This document shows positions 37,157 to 47,400 of a DNA stretch of 64,000 bases, in pieces; the first letter of the stretch is position 1; the number at the start of each line of letters is the position of its first letter. Under the pieces are notes generated by a model. It was given only the letters and a program-made list of their open reading frames with translations, searched no databases and was not told where the DNA came from. The position numbers and the translations under genes are program-made. The DNA is from Saprospiraceae bacterium (lineage in GTDB: Bacteria; Bacteroidota; Bacteroidia; Chitinophagales; Saprospiraceae), in the NCBI GenBank assembly GCA_020629255.1, contig JAHDDR010000002.1:1-64000 (forward strand). The letters are read 5' to 3'.

Positions 37157-39532
37157 ATGGATCATTGGAGGGATAAATCAAAAAATGTAACGTTGTTACA
37201 AAAAATAATAAAATGGAATCTGGTAGCAGTACTACTTTTTTTCCCGTTTATCTTATTTTCCCAATCTCAACTTTTGCACCCACAAGAAGTTGTTTTCGAA
37301 CCTCAAGGCGGTTTTTATGAAGGGAAAATAGAAGTCGTACTTTCGCATTCGGAAGAAAATACAGAAATATATTATTCATTGGATGGCTCCGAACCCAACA
37401 CATCTTCTATCCGATATAAATCTCCTTTATCTTTTGATACCACAACGTTGATACGAGCAGTCGTGTATCATCCTGGAAAAAAGGAATATTCCAGAATAGA
37501 ATCTTCGACCTATTTTATCAACGAACCGCATACCGATTGGATGGTGGTTTCTTTGGCCATCGAACCCAAAATGTTATTTGATACCATTTACGGACTTTTC
37601 GAAAAAGGGGTGAACAATGATTTACGGGGGATTGCTAATTATGGTGCCAATTTTTGGGATCGGAGGGAACATTTCATGAACGTCGAACTTTTCGAATCGG
37701 ATAGTACAACGGTGTATCGGAGTCCATGTGGTTTCCGTTTGTTTGGTGGTATGAGCCGTACGTTCCCTCAAAAATCCATGTTGATGATTTCCCGTTTGCG
37801 ATATGGGGAAAAAAGATTCAAGCATCGTTTTTTTGAACAAACCAAATTAAAAAAATTCAAATATCTGATTCTTAGAAATGCGGGAAGTGATTGGGGTAGG
37901 GCACATGGTCGAGATGCCATTATCAATGGAATGGTCGATGATTGGAAAATAGACAAACAAGCCTATCGGCCTTGTCATGTATATTTGAATGGAAAATATT
38001 TTGGTGTTTATTATTTGAGGGAAAAAATCAATTCTTATTTTGTTGCATCCCATCATCGGGCAGTGGATCCGGATACCTTGGATTTAATTGAACACAGACA
38101 TGCCTTGCGAAAAGGGAGCAAAAGTGGCTACCTCAAAATGATTCAATTTTTGGAAGAGGAAGATATGTCCTTGAAAAAAAATTATGACTTCCTCAAAAAA
38201 TTAATGAATGTCGAAAATTATGCAGATTATAAATTGCTGCAAATTTTTATTGATAATTCGGATGCCGGAGGGAACATCAAATTTTGGAGAACGGATAGTT
38301 ATGACAAGGGTCGTTGGCAATGGATTTTATACGATACAGATTGGGGATTCGGTTTAATGAAAACCAAAGCTTATTTACATAATAGTTTGGAATTCCATAC
38401 CAAAGAAGATGGTCCCGATTGGCCCAATCCACCTTGGAGTACTCTCATCCTTCGGAAATTATTAGAAAATAAAGAATTCGAACATCTTTTTCTCAATCGT
38501 TTTTGCGATCGTTTAAATACGACTTTTTTATCGGATACGATGGTGGCACAAATAACAGCCCATCAAGAAATGTTAGACCCGGAAATGCCCCGCCAGTTTC
38601 AACGTTGGAACCATAGCAAGCGGGTTTGGAATATCCATTATAATAGAATGAGAAAGTTTGCCAAGGAACGTCCGGCTATCATGTGGAAACATTTAATGGA
38701 TAAATTTGATACAGGCAAAAAAGTAAAAGTAGAATTAACGGCAACCGGAAGGGGAAGGGTCTGGATGAATGAAAATATAAAGGTGAGTTATGTAAAACCA
38801 CTTACCGGTTATTATTTTGAAAAAATTCCCATAACGTTACATGCACAACCCCGTTTGGGTTTTAAATTTTCTCATTGGGAAGGTTTAGAGTCGACAAAAC
38901 CATTTGTTTCTGTGAAATTAAAAGGGAAGGAAATCGAAAAAATAAAAGCGGTTTTTGTTCCGGTTACCACTTCATTACAAGATTCGATTGTATTTAATGA
39001 AGTGAGTTGCTACAACAAACAATCCGGTGATTGGGTTGAAATCCATAATTTGACAAAATCGAATATCAATGTTTCGAATTGGATCGTCAAGAATAAAAAA
39101 AAGGAATATAAATTACCTGATTTTTGGCTCAGCCCGGATGGCTATGTTGTGATTGCAAGAGATACGGCAAAATTCAAGCAGGCATTTCCTCAATATAGCA
39201 ATCGGGTACTTGGAGATTTTGATTTTGGATTGGACAAAAAAGCGGATAAATTAGAACTTTATACTTATAAAGGAGCTATGGTCGATACTTTTTCCTATGA
39301 GATTTCTACACCGGGAACAGCATTTACCATTGATTTAAAATCACCGGGAATAGATAATGGAAATCGGGATAATTGGGAAGTGAAATATGGTGTTGGAACA
39401 CCGGCTGAACACAACCCTTCCTATTTGGCGGTATTGGCACATAAAGCCCAAATGCATTGGCTCACCATCGGAATGATTTTCGGAATCATTATGGTTTCTA
39501 TTTTTATTTATTTGGCGAATAGGAGTGGATGA
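37157..39532 (+). CDS. Secreted CotH-kinase-family protein with chitobiase-like and lamin-tail domains
   Basis: This 791-residue exported protein has a hydrophobic signal segment (about 17-36). Domains in order are: a chitobiase/hexosaminidase C-terminal-like repeat (about 45-120, with IYYSLDGSEPNT); a CotH kinase domain (about 150-520, with CHVYLNGKYFGVYYLREK and ILYDTDWGFG containing the acidic metal-binding residues); a short beta domain; a lamin-tail domain (about 605-720, with IVFNEVS and SGDWVEIHNL); and a C-terminal membrane helix (about 765-787). CotH-type proteins phosphorylate spore-coat proteins in Bacillus. In Bacteroidota they are surface proteins of unclear substrate. The domain set is typical, but the terminal membrane helix in place of a type IX sorting domain suggests cell-bound display. 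The GTG one codon upstream is less likely as the start. Confidence 0.88.
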   Translation: MDHWRDKSKNVTLLQKIIKWNLVAVLLFFPFILFSQSQLLHPQEVVFEPQGGFYEGKIEVVLSHSEENTEIYYSLDGSEPNTSSIRYKSPLSFDTTTLIRAVVYHPGKKEYSRIESSTYFINEPHTDWMVVSLAIEPKMLFDTIYGLFEKGVNNDLRGIANYGANFWDRREHFMNVELFESDSTTVYRSPCGFRLFGGMSRTFPQKSMLMISRLRYGEKRFKHRFFEQTKLKKFKYLILRNAGSDWGRAHGRDAIINGMVDDWKIDKQAYRPCHVYLNGKYFGVYYLREKINSYFVASHHRAVDPDTLDLIEHRHALRKGSKSGYLKMIQFLEEEDMSLKKNYDFLKKLMNVENYADYKLLQIFIDNSDAGGNIKFWRTDSYDKGRWQWILYDTDWGFGLMKTKAYLHNSLEFHTKEDGPDWPNPPWSTLILRKLLENKEFEHLFLNRFCDRLNTTFLSDTMVAQITAHQEMLDPEMPRQFQRWNHSKRVWNIHYNRMRKFAKERPAIMWKHLMDKFDTGKKVKVELTATGRGRVWMNENIKVSYVKPLTGYYFEKIPITLHAQPRLGFKFSHWEGLESTKPFVSVKLKGKEIEKIKAVFVPVTTSLQDSIVFNEVSCYNKQSGDWVEIHNLTKSNINVSNWIVKNKKKEYKLPDFWLSPDGYVVIARDTAKFKQAFPQYSNRVLGDFDFGLDKKADKLELYTYKGAMVDTFSYEISTPGTAFTIDLKSPGIDNGNRDNWEVKYGVGTPAEHNPSYLAVLAHKAQMHWLTIGMIFGIIMVSIFIYLANRSG

Positions 39533-39857
39533 GGTCACAAATTTACTTGTTTTTTCAAAAAGCCTTTCGTCGTTAGAAGATTTGATTTGACAGCGAGAAA
39601 TAATTTTAACCGTCTAATAATGATGTTTTAAAGACTTCATTCGGCATTTCACCTGCAAGAACAAAAAAACATTGTGCTATATATCGGTTTTGATATAAGG
39701 ATTTAAGGGTTAATATGTTTTTTTGTTCTGTTACAGATTTATCCTCGCCTATTTTTTTCGTTGACCTACATCAAAATCCATTTAATATAATTTTTCTAAT
39801 TGCCTCCCATTATTTCTAGAACTTGTAGATATAATCATTTACAAAATTAATGAGGTT
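39533..39857. other. 325-bp intergenic region before the STAS gene
   Basis: This is AT-rich non-coding DNA with no convincing open reading frame, RNA gene or strong hairpin. A possible promoter is TTGACC (39761-39766) with TATAAT (39786-39791) at 19-nt spacing. The spacing and type are unusual for Bacteroidota, so this is weak. The long leader before the STAS gene may carry post-transcriptional control, but nothing specific was seen. Confidence 0.4.
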
Positions 39858-40217
39858 ATGGAAAATTTGAAATTGAATTCGCAGTTAATTGTTCAAGGAA
39901 CGTTTACTAAAAAGATTTATTCTTTTAAAGGAGCCATGAAATCTACATCAGCATTGTTGATGAAAAAAAATATTCAGAATTGGTTTGATACAAGTGTGTC
40001 AGAATGTGTTCTGAATTTGAAAAATATAAATGAATTGGATATCGTTGGCATTAATTTGTTGGTTCAGTTAAAAATGATTGCCCGTCGTCATGGAATACGA
40101 TTTATGATTCAAGCGTCTTATAAAAAAGAAATTGTTGAAACGTTCAACGATACAGGCATGAAAGAAATTCTAGGCGTAACCTATAGGATAGAAAATGTGG
40201 CAAGAAAAGTGGCTTGA
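39858..40217 (+). CDS. Small STAS-fold protein lacking the usual phosphorylatable serine
   Basis: This 119-residue protein fits the STAS fold of anti-sigma-factor antagonists: a strand ECVLNLKNINELDIVGINLLVQL, a helix, then the strand IRFMIQ and a C-terminal helix. In antagonists such as SpoIIAA the loop reads D-S-S/T-G with a phosphorylated Ser; here it reads LDIVGI, so Asp and Gly remain but the Ser is replaced by Ile-Val. It may therefore be constitutively able or unable to bind a partner switch kinase, or serve as a docking module. No anti-sigma kinase or phosphatase is adjacent. A strong palindromic terminator follows. Confidence 0.72.
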   Translation: MENLKLNSQLIVQGTFTKKIYSFKGAMKSTSALLMKKNIQNWFDTSVSECVLNLKNINELDIVGINLLVQLKMIARRHGIRFMIQASYKKEIVETFNDTGMKEILGVTYRIENVARKVA

Positions 40218-40248
40218 AATATAAAGTGTAAACTAGGAAATTATGGAT

Positions 40249-40288
40249 AAAAAAATCGCAAGACTTAATTAAGTCTTGCGATTTTTTT
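40249..40288. terminator. Bidirectional terminator between STAS and GT4 genes
   Basis: The perfect palindrome TCGCAAGACTTAA and its reverse complement without spacer is flanked by A7 on the left and a run of T on the right. It lies between two convergent genes and can end transcription from both sides. Confidence 0.88.
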
Positions 40289-40308
40289 TTATGTATGGTA
40301 AAATGTTT

Positions 40309-41517
40309 TCAAGCAGATACAATAATTTTAGCATTCGTATTCAGCTGTCCACAAATTGAAGCAAAATGCAAATAATACCAATCGGCCATTTCTGACATGG
40401 GAAGAGAAGTGGCGGCTAAATAATTTTGTTTTCCTAAGTGGGCTCTATATTCATCGTCCATGATTACTTTTTCAATGGCTTCAGACATACTTTCGGCATT
40501 GCCGGGTTCGAAAAATGCACCTTCGTAACCTTCTTCTTCAATCAATTTTTCTAAATCTCCAATATTGGGCAGAACAACGGCTTTTCCATAACTTCCTGCC
40601 TGATGAAGAATGCCGGAGCTGCCGGTAGTGCCGGTATAAGGGAAAACAGCAACCGTGCTATTGTAGAATAAATCTGGAATATCTTCTTCGGCTACATAAC
40701 CTGTAAAATGAACGTTAGGTATATGAGCATATTCTTTTTTTACTCTTTCCAAATATCCTTTGTTGTTGGGATTGTCTGATCCAGCAATGACAATCTTGAT
40801 TTCTTTGTCCGTTCTTTTTCTTACCATATCTACAGCTTCAATCATGGGCTCTACTTTTTTGTAGGTTCCGAATTTTCCGAATGCCATAACAGAGTAGGGT
40901 AGTTTCGTTTTTGAAAAATCGGGCATAGGAGGAATTTCAAAGCTACCATGAGGAACTAGGGCGATATTTTCTTTCTGATATTTTTTCTTCAAAACATCCA
41001 CATACTTCGATATCGTTACTGTTAGTAAATTCGATTTTAATAAACAGGATGTAAGGAATGTTCCTATAAGATTAAATAAATAATTCAAAATTTTAATATT
41101 AGATATGCCGGCACTATCTAGGTCAACTTCTTCCAAAATATTGTGGAGCAGAACGACAGAAGGAATTTTTTTCCACCTTAAAAACATGGGAAGCATAAGC
41201 CCTAATGCAGCAGGAATTTTTTTATCTCCGAAAGAGAGAAATTGTATATTGAAGAAAACAACATCCGGTTGTAATTCTTTAATTTTTTTATAAATGTTCC
41301 TGAAATTCGAATACGAATTAAAGTCCCAACAAGGATGGAAATTAACTTTTTCACCGAGTTCTCCCAAAGGGTATTTTTCACCATCAGGTAGGTGATCGGT
41401 TATTAAATCAATACGAGAAAATTCTTCCTTGTCTTTAAAATGATTAACCAAGTGAAAATTATACTCATTAAGAGTTCCTTTACTAGGTGGATATGCCGAT
41501 ACGATAGCTACTTTCAT
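40309..41517 (-). CDS. GT4-family glycosyltransferase
   Basis: This 402-residue enzyme has the GT-B fold of family 4 glycosyltransferases. The N-terminal acceptor domain starts at VAIVSAYPPSKGTLNEY. The C-terminal donor domain carries KIVIAGSDNPNNKGY, the strand NVHFTGYVAEEDIPDLFYNS, and the nucleotide-sugar motif SSGILHQAGSYGKAVVLPNIG followed by the acidic region EGAFFEPGN. It should transfer a sugar from an activated donor in the cytoplasm during glycan synthesis. It is the last gene of a minus-strand group with a GH5 enzyme, a lipoprotein and a GT-C-like membrane protein, 35 nt after the GH5 gene. Donor and acceptor cannot be read from the sequence. Confidence 0.9.
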   Translation of the reverse strand: MKVAIVSAYPPSKGTLNEYNFHLVNHFKDKEEFSRIDLITDHLPDGEKYPLGELGEKVNFHPCWDFNSYSNFRNIYKKIKELQPDVVFFNIQFLSFGDKKIPAALGLMLPMFLRWKKIPSVVLLHNILEEVDLDSAGISNIKILNYLFNLIGTFLTSCLLKSNLLTVTISKYVDVLKKKYQKENIALVPHGSFEIPPMPDFSKTKLPYSVMAFGKFGTYKKVEPMIEAVDMVRKRTDKEIKIVIAGSDNPNNKGYLERVKKEYAHIPNVHFTGYVAEEDIPDLFYNSTVAVFPYTGTTGSSGILHQAGSYGKAVVLPNIGDLEKLIEEEGYEGAFFEPGNAESMSEAIEKVIMDDEYRAHLGKQNYLAATSLPMSEMADWYYLHFASICGQLNTNAKIIVSA

Positions 41518-41552
41518 ATTTGATGTATTTATATACTGAGAGGTGTATTTTT

Positions 41553-43256
41553 TTACGATGTTTTTTGTGAAAAGATTCTTTTTATTATCTTAAATAAAAT
41601 GCTCATTGATAAAAGTATTAAAAGGCATGTGAAATAGAATGGTTTTCTAAAAGATTCAAAAATGAGATTTTTTGTGGCGATATGCTTTTCAGGGTCAATC
41701 AAAATTTTTGCCGAAGGTTTTAATGTTCCTTCTAGGTTTATTATTCCGTAATTTTTTTGAGGTCTTTTTCTCCAAGGCAATGGACTGAAAATTTCATTTG
41801 GAATATCTTCGAAATCGTATAGGGTCCAAGCTAAGAAATGGGTGCCTTGATAATGGTTCAAAGTATTTAATATGTCAGAAAAATATTTTTCTTGTTCTTT
41901 TCCAGTTTTTGAAAAAGGGAACCAAAATGAATTATATGTACTTTGACCAAATTCTCCCAGCATAATGACTTTGTTGGGATGATGTTTTCTTATCTGTTCT
42001 ATTCCTTTTTTCAAAGTTTCAGTATCTTTATAATGATGGAAAGAAATAAAATCCAAATGTTCTCCGAGTAAGTCTGCAACATTCGTACTGCTCCATCCAA
42101 TGGTAATAAGATGATTCGGATCATATTTTTTTGTTCGTTCAATCATGAATTCCAACCAAGCTAATACATCTTTCTTTTTATGATTTTCAAAATCGAGGTC
42201 GGGTTCGTTTTTTATGTCCCATGCTAAAATTTGAGGGTGATTTTTGTATCGGTTTAAAAGATGTTCCAATTGTCTGTCCGAGGCAGCCCAATTAGATAAA
42301 TGGTAGTTGTGAATAAAATCAAATAGGGTAGGAATAACGTATAGATTGTTCTCCTGTGCAATTTGTAATAATGAATCGAGTTGTTGTAGGTGATATTCTT
42401 CCGTATGCCCTTTACCGAATTCATGGAAAGGAACGAAAATTCGAACCGTATTTAAACCCAAAGAACGGATTAATTTAAAATCTTTTTGAAGAGTATCAGT
42501 AGAAAATTTTTTCCACATATCCCAAGAAGCATGTTGAGGATAATAATTTATTCCTTTGGATTTAAATGGAATTCCATTTGAAACGAATTCCCCTTTTTTA
42601 TTAATACTAAATATTTTTTTTGTTTTATTTTTTTGAGTTTGTTCTTTTTTTATTTTCCTGGGCACAACATGTTTGATTTGCCAGGATTCGTCTTTATAAA
42701 TCATCACAACATCTTGTGTGATTCTATATTTTCTTACGAAGGATAATTGATTATTTTCATCCCTGATCTTTTCAATAACCAATGCGGCTGTATCTGTAAA
42801 TGAAACGATTTGTCCATCTAATGAGTATAAGTGAAAATCTAAATTATGTTCAATATCTATTCGTTCAATTTTTCTTTTTTTATCTTCATTTATTTTTTCA
42901 AATTTTTTAAAGTATTTAATTTTATCATTTGCAAAAAACATTTCACTGTTTTCTAAATGTCCCTGATCGTGAAATAAATTATGGTAATACCAAGCATTGG
43001 CATAATCAGAAGAAATTCTTTGCTTGGCATAGTCTTCAACTTTTCTGCCTTCGTTGCCATTATCTATCCAACGGAAAATAGGTGTGTGATCTGAAATTCC
43101 CTTTTCGGCTTCTAATAAAATATCTTTTTTACTAGCACCAGTGTTAAAATAGGCAAAAGCAGTAGAAAACAATCCAAGAGAAAATACATAAAGAATCAGA
43201 GTTCCTATTGCAAGAAGAATTAAAAGGTTTTTATGTTCTTTTTTTTCGGGGTTCAT
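41553..43256 (-). CDS. Membrane-anchored glycoside hydrolase family 5-like enzyme
   Basis: This 567-residue protein has a membrane helix at each end (about 10-36 and 538-558). Between them lie an NTF2-like region (about 50-210) and a GH5-type TIM barrel (about 220-520). The barrel has GINYYPQHASWD, LGLNTVRIFVPF, the acid/base Glu in AWDIKNEPDLDF, HHYKDTE, and the nucleophile Glu in VIMLGEFGQS; HFLAWTLYDFED closes the barrel. Both catalytic glutamates are present, so it is probably an active beta-glycan hydrolase. Two membrane anchors and the position in a glycosyltransferase operon point to trimming or release of a self-made polysaccharide rather than to foraging. The ATG overlaps the stop of the upstream lipoprotein gene (ATGA). 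Confidence 0.86.
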   Translation of the reverse strand: MNPEKKEHKNLLILLAIGTLILYVFSLGLFSTAFAYFNTGASKKDILLEAEKGISDHTPIFRWIDNGNEGRKVEDYAKQRISSDYANAWYYHNLFHDQGHLENSEMFFANDKIKYFKKFEKINEDKKRKIERIDIEHNLDFHLYSLDGQIVSFTDTAALVIEKIRDENNQLSFVRKYRITQDVVMIYKDESWQIKHVVPRKIKKEQTQKNKTKKIFSINKKGEFVSNGIPFKSKGINYYPQHASWDMWKKFSTDTLQKDFKLIRSLGLNTVRIFVPFHEFGKGHTEEYHLQQLDSLLQIAQENNLYVIPTLFDFIHNYHLSNWAASDRQLEHLLNRYKNHPQILAWDIKNEPDLDFENHKKKDVLAWLEFMIERTKKYDPNHLITIGWSSTNVADLLGEHLDFISFHHYKDTETLKKGIEQIRKHHPNKVIMLGEFGQSTYNSFWFPFSKTGKEQEKYFSDILNTLNHYQGTHFLAWTLYDFEDIPNEIFSPLPWRKRPQKNYGIINLEGTLKPSAKILIDPEKHIATKNLIFESFRKPFYFTCLLILLSMSILFKIIKRIFSQKTS

Positions 43257-44497
43257 AAGGTTATTTTTTTCACTATGGTTTTATCCGAATATCTGGCAAG
43301 GACTTCGAATTCTTGACTTGAAATAAATAATTCTTTCAGGGGGATAAATGCCATACCATCCTTAAGTATAGCCTTCATGTTTTTTTCTTTTTTATTTTCT
43401 TCTTTTATTCGGAATAATACCTCGTGTCCATCGGGTACGTATTGACCTAAATATGTGGTGATAGGACCCACGATTATTTTTTGTTGTTCAGGTATGTAAG
43501 CGATTTCAAAGTTATTAATGATGCTTTTGAATATCATTCGAATGGTATTGCTCTTTGCATTTCCACTAAGGGCTTGGATTTTATAAATTTCTGAAACAAT
43601 TGGATTTTTAAATTGGATTTTTGCAACACCCTCTACGGTGACGCCTGTGTATTGGCTTATTTTATTTTTATTATTGATGATTGAAAACGTAACGATGGTT
43701 CCATCCATTACAAGGTTTCCAATTTTATCTTTTATCGGATTTGTTTTTATCGTTGTGAAATGATTCCCATCTGATAAATTTGAAAAAGAAGGATTGTCTA
43801 TTTTAATTTCATGGGGCCAACCTGGTTCTTCGTCAACATATTTTTCTTTAGAAATAGATTGGTCGCATTGTATGGCACAAAGTGTTTTTCCTGTTTTTTC
43901 TTGCGAATAAAAAGTATGGTGAGAAATTAAATGATTTATTTTTATTTCATGATGTTCGATAGATTTGTTAGGGCGTATTAATTTATAATAATTTGGTGTG
44001 TTTTCTTCAGGAGGATTCTTGAACTCGTCGGTAGGCATAGCGATGAGCATAGCCGGTTCGGATGTTGTAGTTATGATGGATTTCGGACCAATGTATGATT
44101 GCATTTTATCAACAGCCTTTCCAGGACGAATCGTTATTTCTTTTTCGAAAAGTAATTGATCCTCTTGATATAATTCAAGAAAAAGGATGCCTGATTTCTG
44201 CGTGATTATTGAGTCTAGAGTTATCTTCTTTTTTTTGATTTCTAGAATGTCACTACCCACCATCGATGTTGAAACGAGTAATAAATTTTCAGGTATTTTT
44301 TCACTCGATAAATTTAGATGTAACGTTAATATTTCTCCGGCAATTAAAGTATTGGGAGATGAAAAATCAAGTGACTCTATTTTGGTATATTCTTTTGTTT
44401 CTTCTTGTTTCTTTTGGCAAGAAGAAACAAATATTAAAGATGTTATCAAAAATAGAATTGAATGATATAGGATACTATGTTTTTTAGATACTCTCAT
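43253..44497 (-). CDS. Lipoprotein with Ig-like domains, glycan operon
   Basis: This 414-residue predicted lipoprotein has a signal with lipobox VSSC (about 24-27). The remainder is beta-rich, with repeated Ig-like features such as DGTIVTFSII and GVTVEGVAKIQFKNP, resembling invasin-type or big bacterial Ig folds (about 230-330), followed by one more similar unit. No catalytic motif is visible. Its start overlaps the stop of the upstream membrane protein by 1 nt and its stop overlaps the GH5 start by 4 nt, so the three are translationally coupled. It may scaffold or gate polysaccharide export at the outer membrane. The family is not recognised. Confidence 0.7.
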   Translation of the reverse strand: MRVSKKHSILYHSILFLITSLIFVSSCQKKQEETKEYTKIESLDFSSPNTLIAGEILTLHLNLSSEKIPENLLLVSTSMVGSDILEIKKKKITLDSIITQKSGILFLELYQEDQLLFEKEITIRPGKAVDKMQSYIGPKSIITTTSEPAMLIAMPTDEFKNPPEENTPNYYKLIRPNKSIEHHEIKINHLISHHTFYSQEKTGKTLCAIQCDQSISKEKYVDEEPGWPHEIKIDNPSFSNLSDGNHFTTIKTNPIKDKIGNLVMDGTIVTFSIINNKNKISQYTGVTVEGVAKIQFKNPIVSEIYKIQALSGNAKSNTIRMIFKSIINNFEIAYIPEQQKIIVGPITTYLGQYVPDGHEVLFRIKEENKKEKNMKAILKDGMAFIPLKELFISSQEFEVLARYSDKTIVKKITL

Positions 44498-47400
44498 TAG
44501 AATAATGAAGGGATTCCGACAAAAGAATTGACCCCTAATTTTATTTTATAATCTTTATTTTGAATAAATAAATCATTGCAAGATTCAATTCCTCTGCCCT
44601 TGAGGAAAACACTTTGTTGCAGGCCGTTGACATATCGATCCTCTTGTTCGATTTCATCTATGATAATAATTTCATCTAATTCTTGGAGAGAATGAGAGAA
44701 GGACGTGTTTCTTTGTGGGCGAACCGATTTTGTAACGAATTGATGTTCCACCCAAATCACTTCACAATTGTCATTATGGTACGAAACAATTAATTCGGGA
44801 ATCGTGATTTCATCGACGCCTGTATTTACGATAGAACCATCAATAGATGTTTCTTTTGTTTGTTCATTGAAATGATATTGATCAATTTGACCATACTTAA
44901 AAATATAATTATTTTCTGCCACTGCTTTTGTAAATAGTTTACAAGTTATTTTATCAGATTCAAAAATGAAAGGATGGAATTCGTCCGGATTTAAAATGTC
45001 GGGTTTCTTTTCATGATCTTCTCTCCAGGAAAGTTTTTCAAATTCTATATTGAAAGCCGTTTTTTCTTTGGGTAATAATTTGTGTTGAACTCCGAATTTT
45101 GAATTATAAGAAATAATCTTTTCTCCTTTTTCATCAAATATTTCTGCCGTAATTGTAATGTGAGCTGGAAGGTTATCTGTGTTTTGAATTTCTCCTACTA
45201 CATAAATCAAACTATCTTTTCTGACAACCTTTGCACTATGTATATATAATTCAGGGCGATCTACCACATCTTCGGGAACGGTGGACAGCGTTGATACCCT
45301 TCTTTTTCCTTGTTTGAAAAATCTTACTTCCGGTTGACTGATAAATTGATCTGGAGGAAGAGAGATGTCAAATTTTTTAGCTTTGATATACCATTTGTTT
45401 TTTATTTTTTCTAAAAAAAAGATATCTTCTTTTTCAAATTTTTCCAAAGGTGTAATCCAATGGGTAATGGTTTTTATTTCTGCAGTATTTTCAGTTTGTT
45501 GGATTACTTCTTGTTGAATCCCGTCCATTTTTCCATATGAACTGAAAATGCCATCATCTACAGAAACTTCCAGAATATATTGTTCATAACTTAAACTGTC
45601 GTTGGGATTAAAATAAGAGTGAGCCTCTTTAAATCTTTTGAAATCCAAAGCATCATAATAGGATTCTATTGTTTTTTCTGGAGTGACTTGAAATTTTTTG
45701 AAAAATACATCCTGTCCCGACCACCATATCATTATGATGGGTACGATAAGGATGGCAGGGATAAGTCCTAAAAATGGTTTTGATGTTTTCGAAATATTTA
45801 TTTTTGAGGTATAGGAGGGGTCGTTATGTTTTCCTTTTATTCTGAAAATCCAAATTCTCAAATAAAAATTAATGAGTATGGCAATAAATAAACACAATAA
45901 GGGTAATACACCCCACATAATTCTTTGGTATAAGGGAATTTGTTTCATGGGTAATCGGGGCGGAAGATTTTTTACATCTTGTTTTTCCCAAACCATAATC
46001 CCGTTTTCCAATCGTTGAACCCGATGCCAACCGGCATAATGTAAAAGAGGATCATAGAATTTATCATTCGAAAAAATAAATTTCAAATGATATTTTTCTG
46101 GAACCGTTAAAAATTGTTGAAGGGAACCCAAACCTTCCAAACCATTGAATTTACTATTCTCCAACCGTTCGACGGCCCTTGAAGTTAGTTCGGGAACTCT
46201 CCGGGCAGAATGATAATTTCCATCTATGGATTTGGCTTCAGTATTAGCAGAAAGCCAAGCCACCTGATCGCCAAAACCCAATGTGAGGTATCGCCATTTA
46301 TAATGTTCGTCCCGTTCTAAAAATGAAACAATAGGTGATACATCTATGCTTGCAGGTTGTAAAGGGCGGAGTTGATGTAAATTGACAATTAAAATAGTTT
46401 GAATGATAAAATAAGAGAAAATCAACATTTGTACACCCAACTTAGCAAGCCGTCCTACTTTTTGTTCTAATGCCCAATCATAGTCTCCGGAAAATAAGCG
46501 GAGGAAAAATTGTCCAACAAAAGGAATTGCCATGACCGATGCCCAAAATGTAAAACGATCCAGTGTTAGGATATTGAAAGCGGTTTCTCCTAATAATAAT
46601 TTAGGTAAAGGAGTAGTGCCTCCGGTTCCTAGTAATACTAGTAATGCAAAAGACATTCCTATAAAAAAATTCCGACCCGTAAAAAATTGTTTAAATAAAT
46701 AAGGTAAAAGGGGAAGTGCTATTCCCCAAGGGATGATAAAAAAGACAATACCACTGCTTTTTACTTGTAAAAAATTATCTCTTGAACCATGTGGTATGGG
46801 TATTTGATTAATGGGATCTGTTTTAGACCAATACCAATAAGGGAACATCACGAATATCAAAAGGAATAAAAACGCAGCACCAAAAAGAATAAATTTGTAA
46901 CGATATTTCCAAATCTCCAATAAGAATTTCTTTATCGGTTCCCATCTGAATTCTACTTTTTCGATTCCACAGCGATCCATGAGTGCGGTAAGGATAACCG
47001 GAGCTACAAAAAATATCATTCCGAAAATGGTCGTGACATGATGTGCTGCTACTGTCACTGCAAAGAGTGAAAGTGCAGAAATTAAATAAAATCTTTTATT
47101 GTATCGTATCCATTTATAGACTTCGGTGGTTCCATGTAATAAAAAACCGATTCCGGCAATGGTGGGTAATTGCCCAAATACATGAATGGCCTCGACGATG
47201 GAAGGAGCAAGAATAGCAAATGATGCTGCGACTAAAGCTGATTTTTCGTCGACCCATATTTTGGAATAGCGATAAATGGCCATCACAAAATTGCAAATGA
47301 CCAAAATCCAAACCAGCATCATCGCTGTTTTTAATCCTATGATTTTAGAAAACAAAGCACCTAATTGATGAACCAAGGGTGGATAAGAAGTGGTCGTAAA

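Noticed and set aside
39761-39791. TTGACC/TATAAT pair before the STAS gene as a classical sigma-70 promoter
   Set aside because: The 19-nt spacing is poor and Bacteroidota primary sigma factors use a different consensus; kept only as a remark in the intergenic entry.
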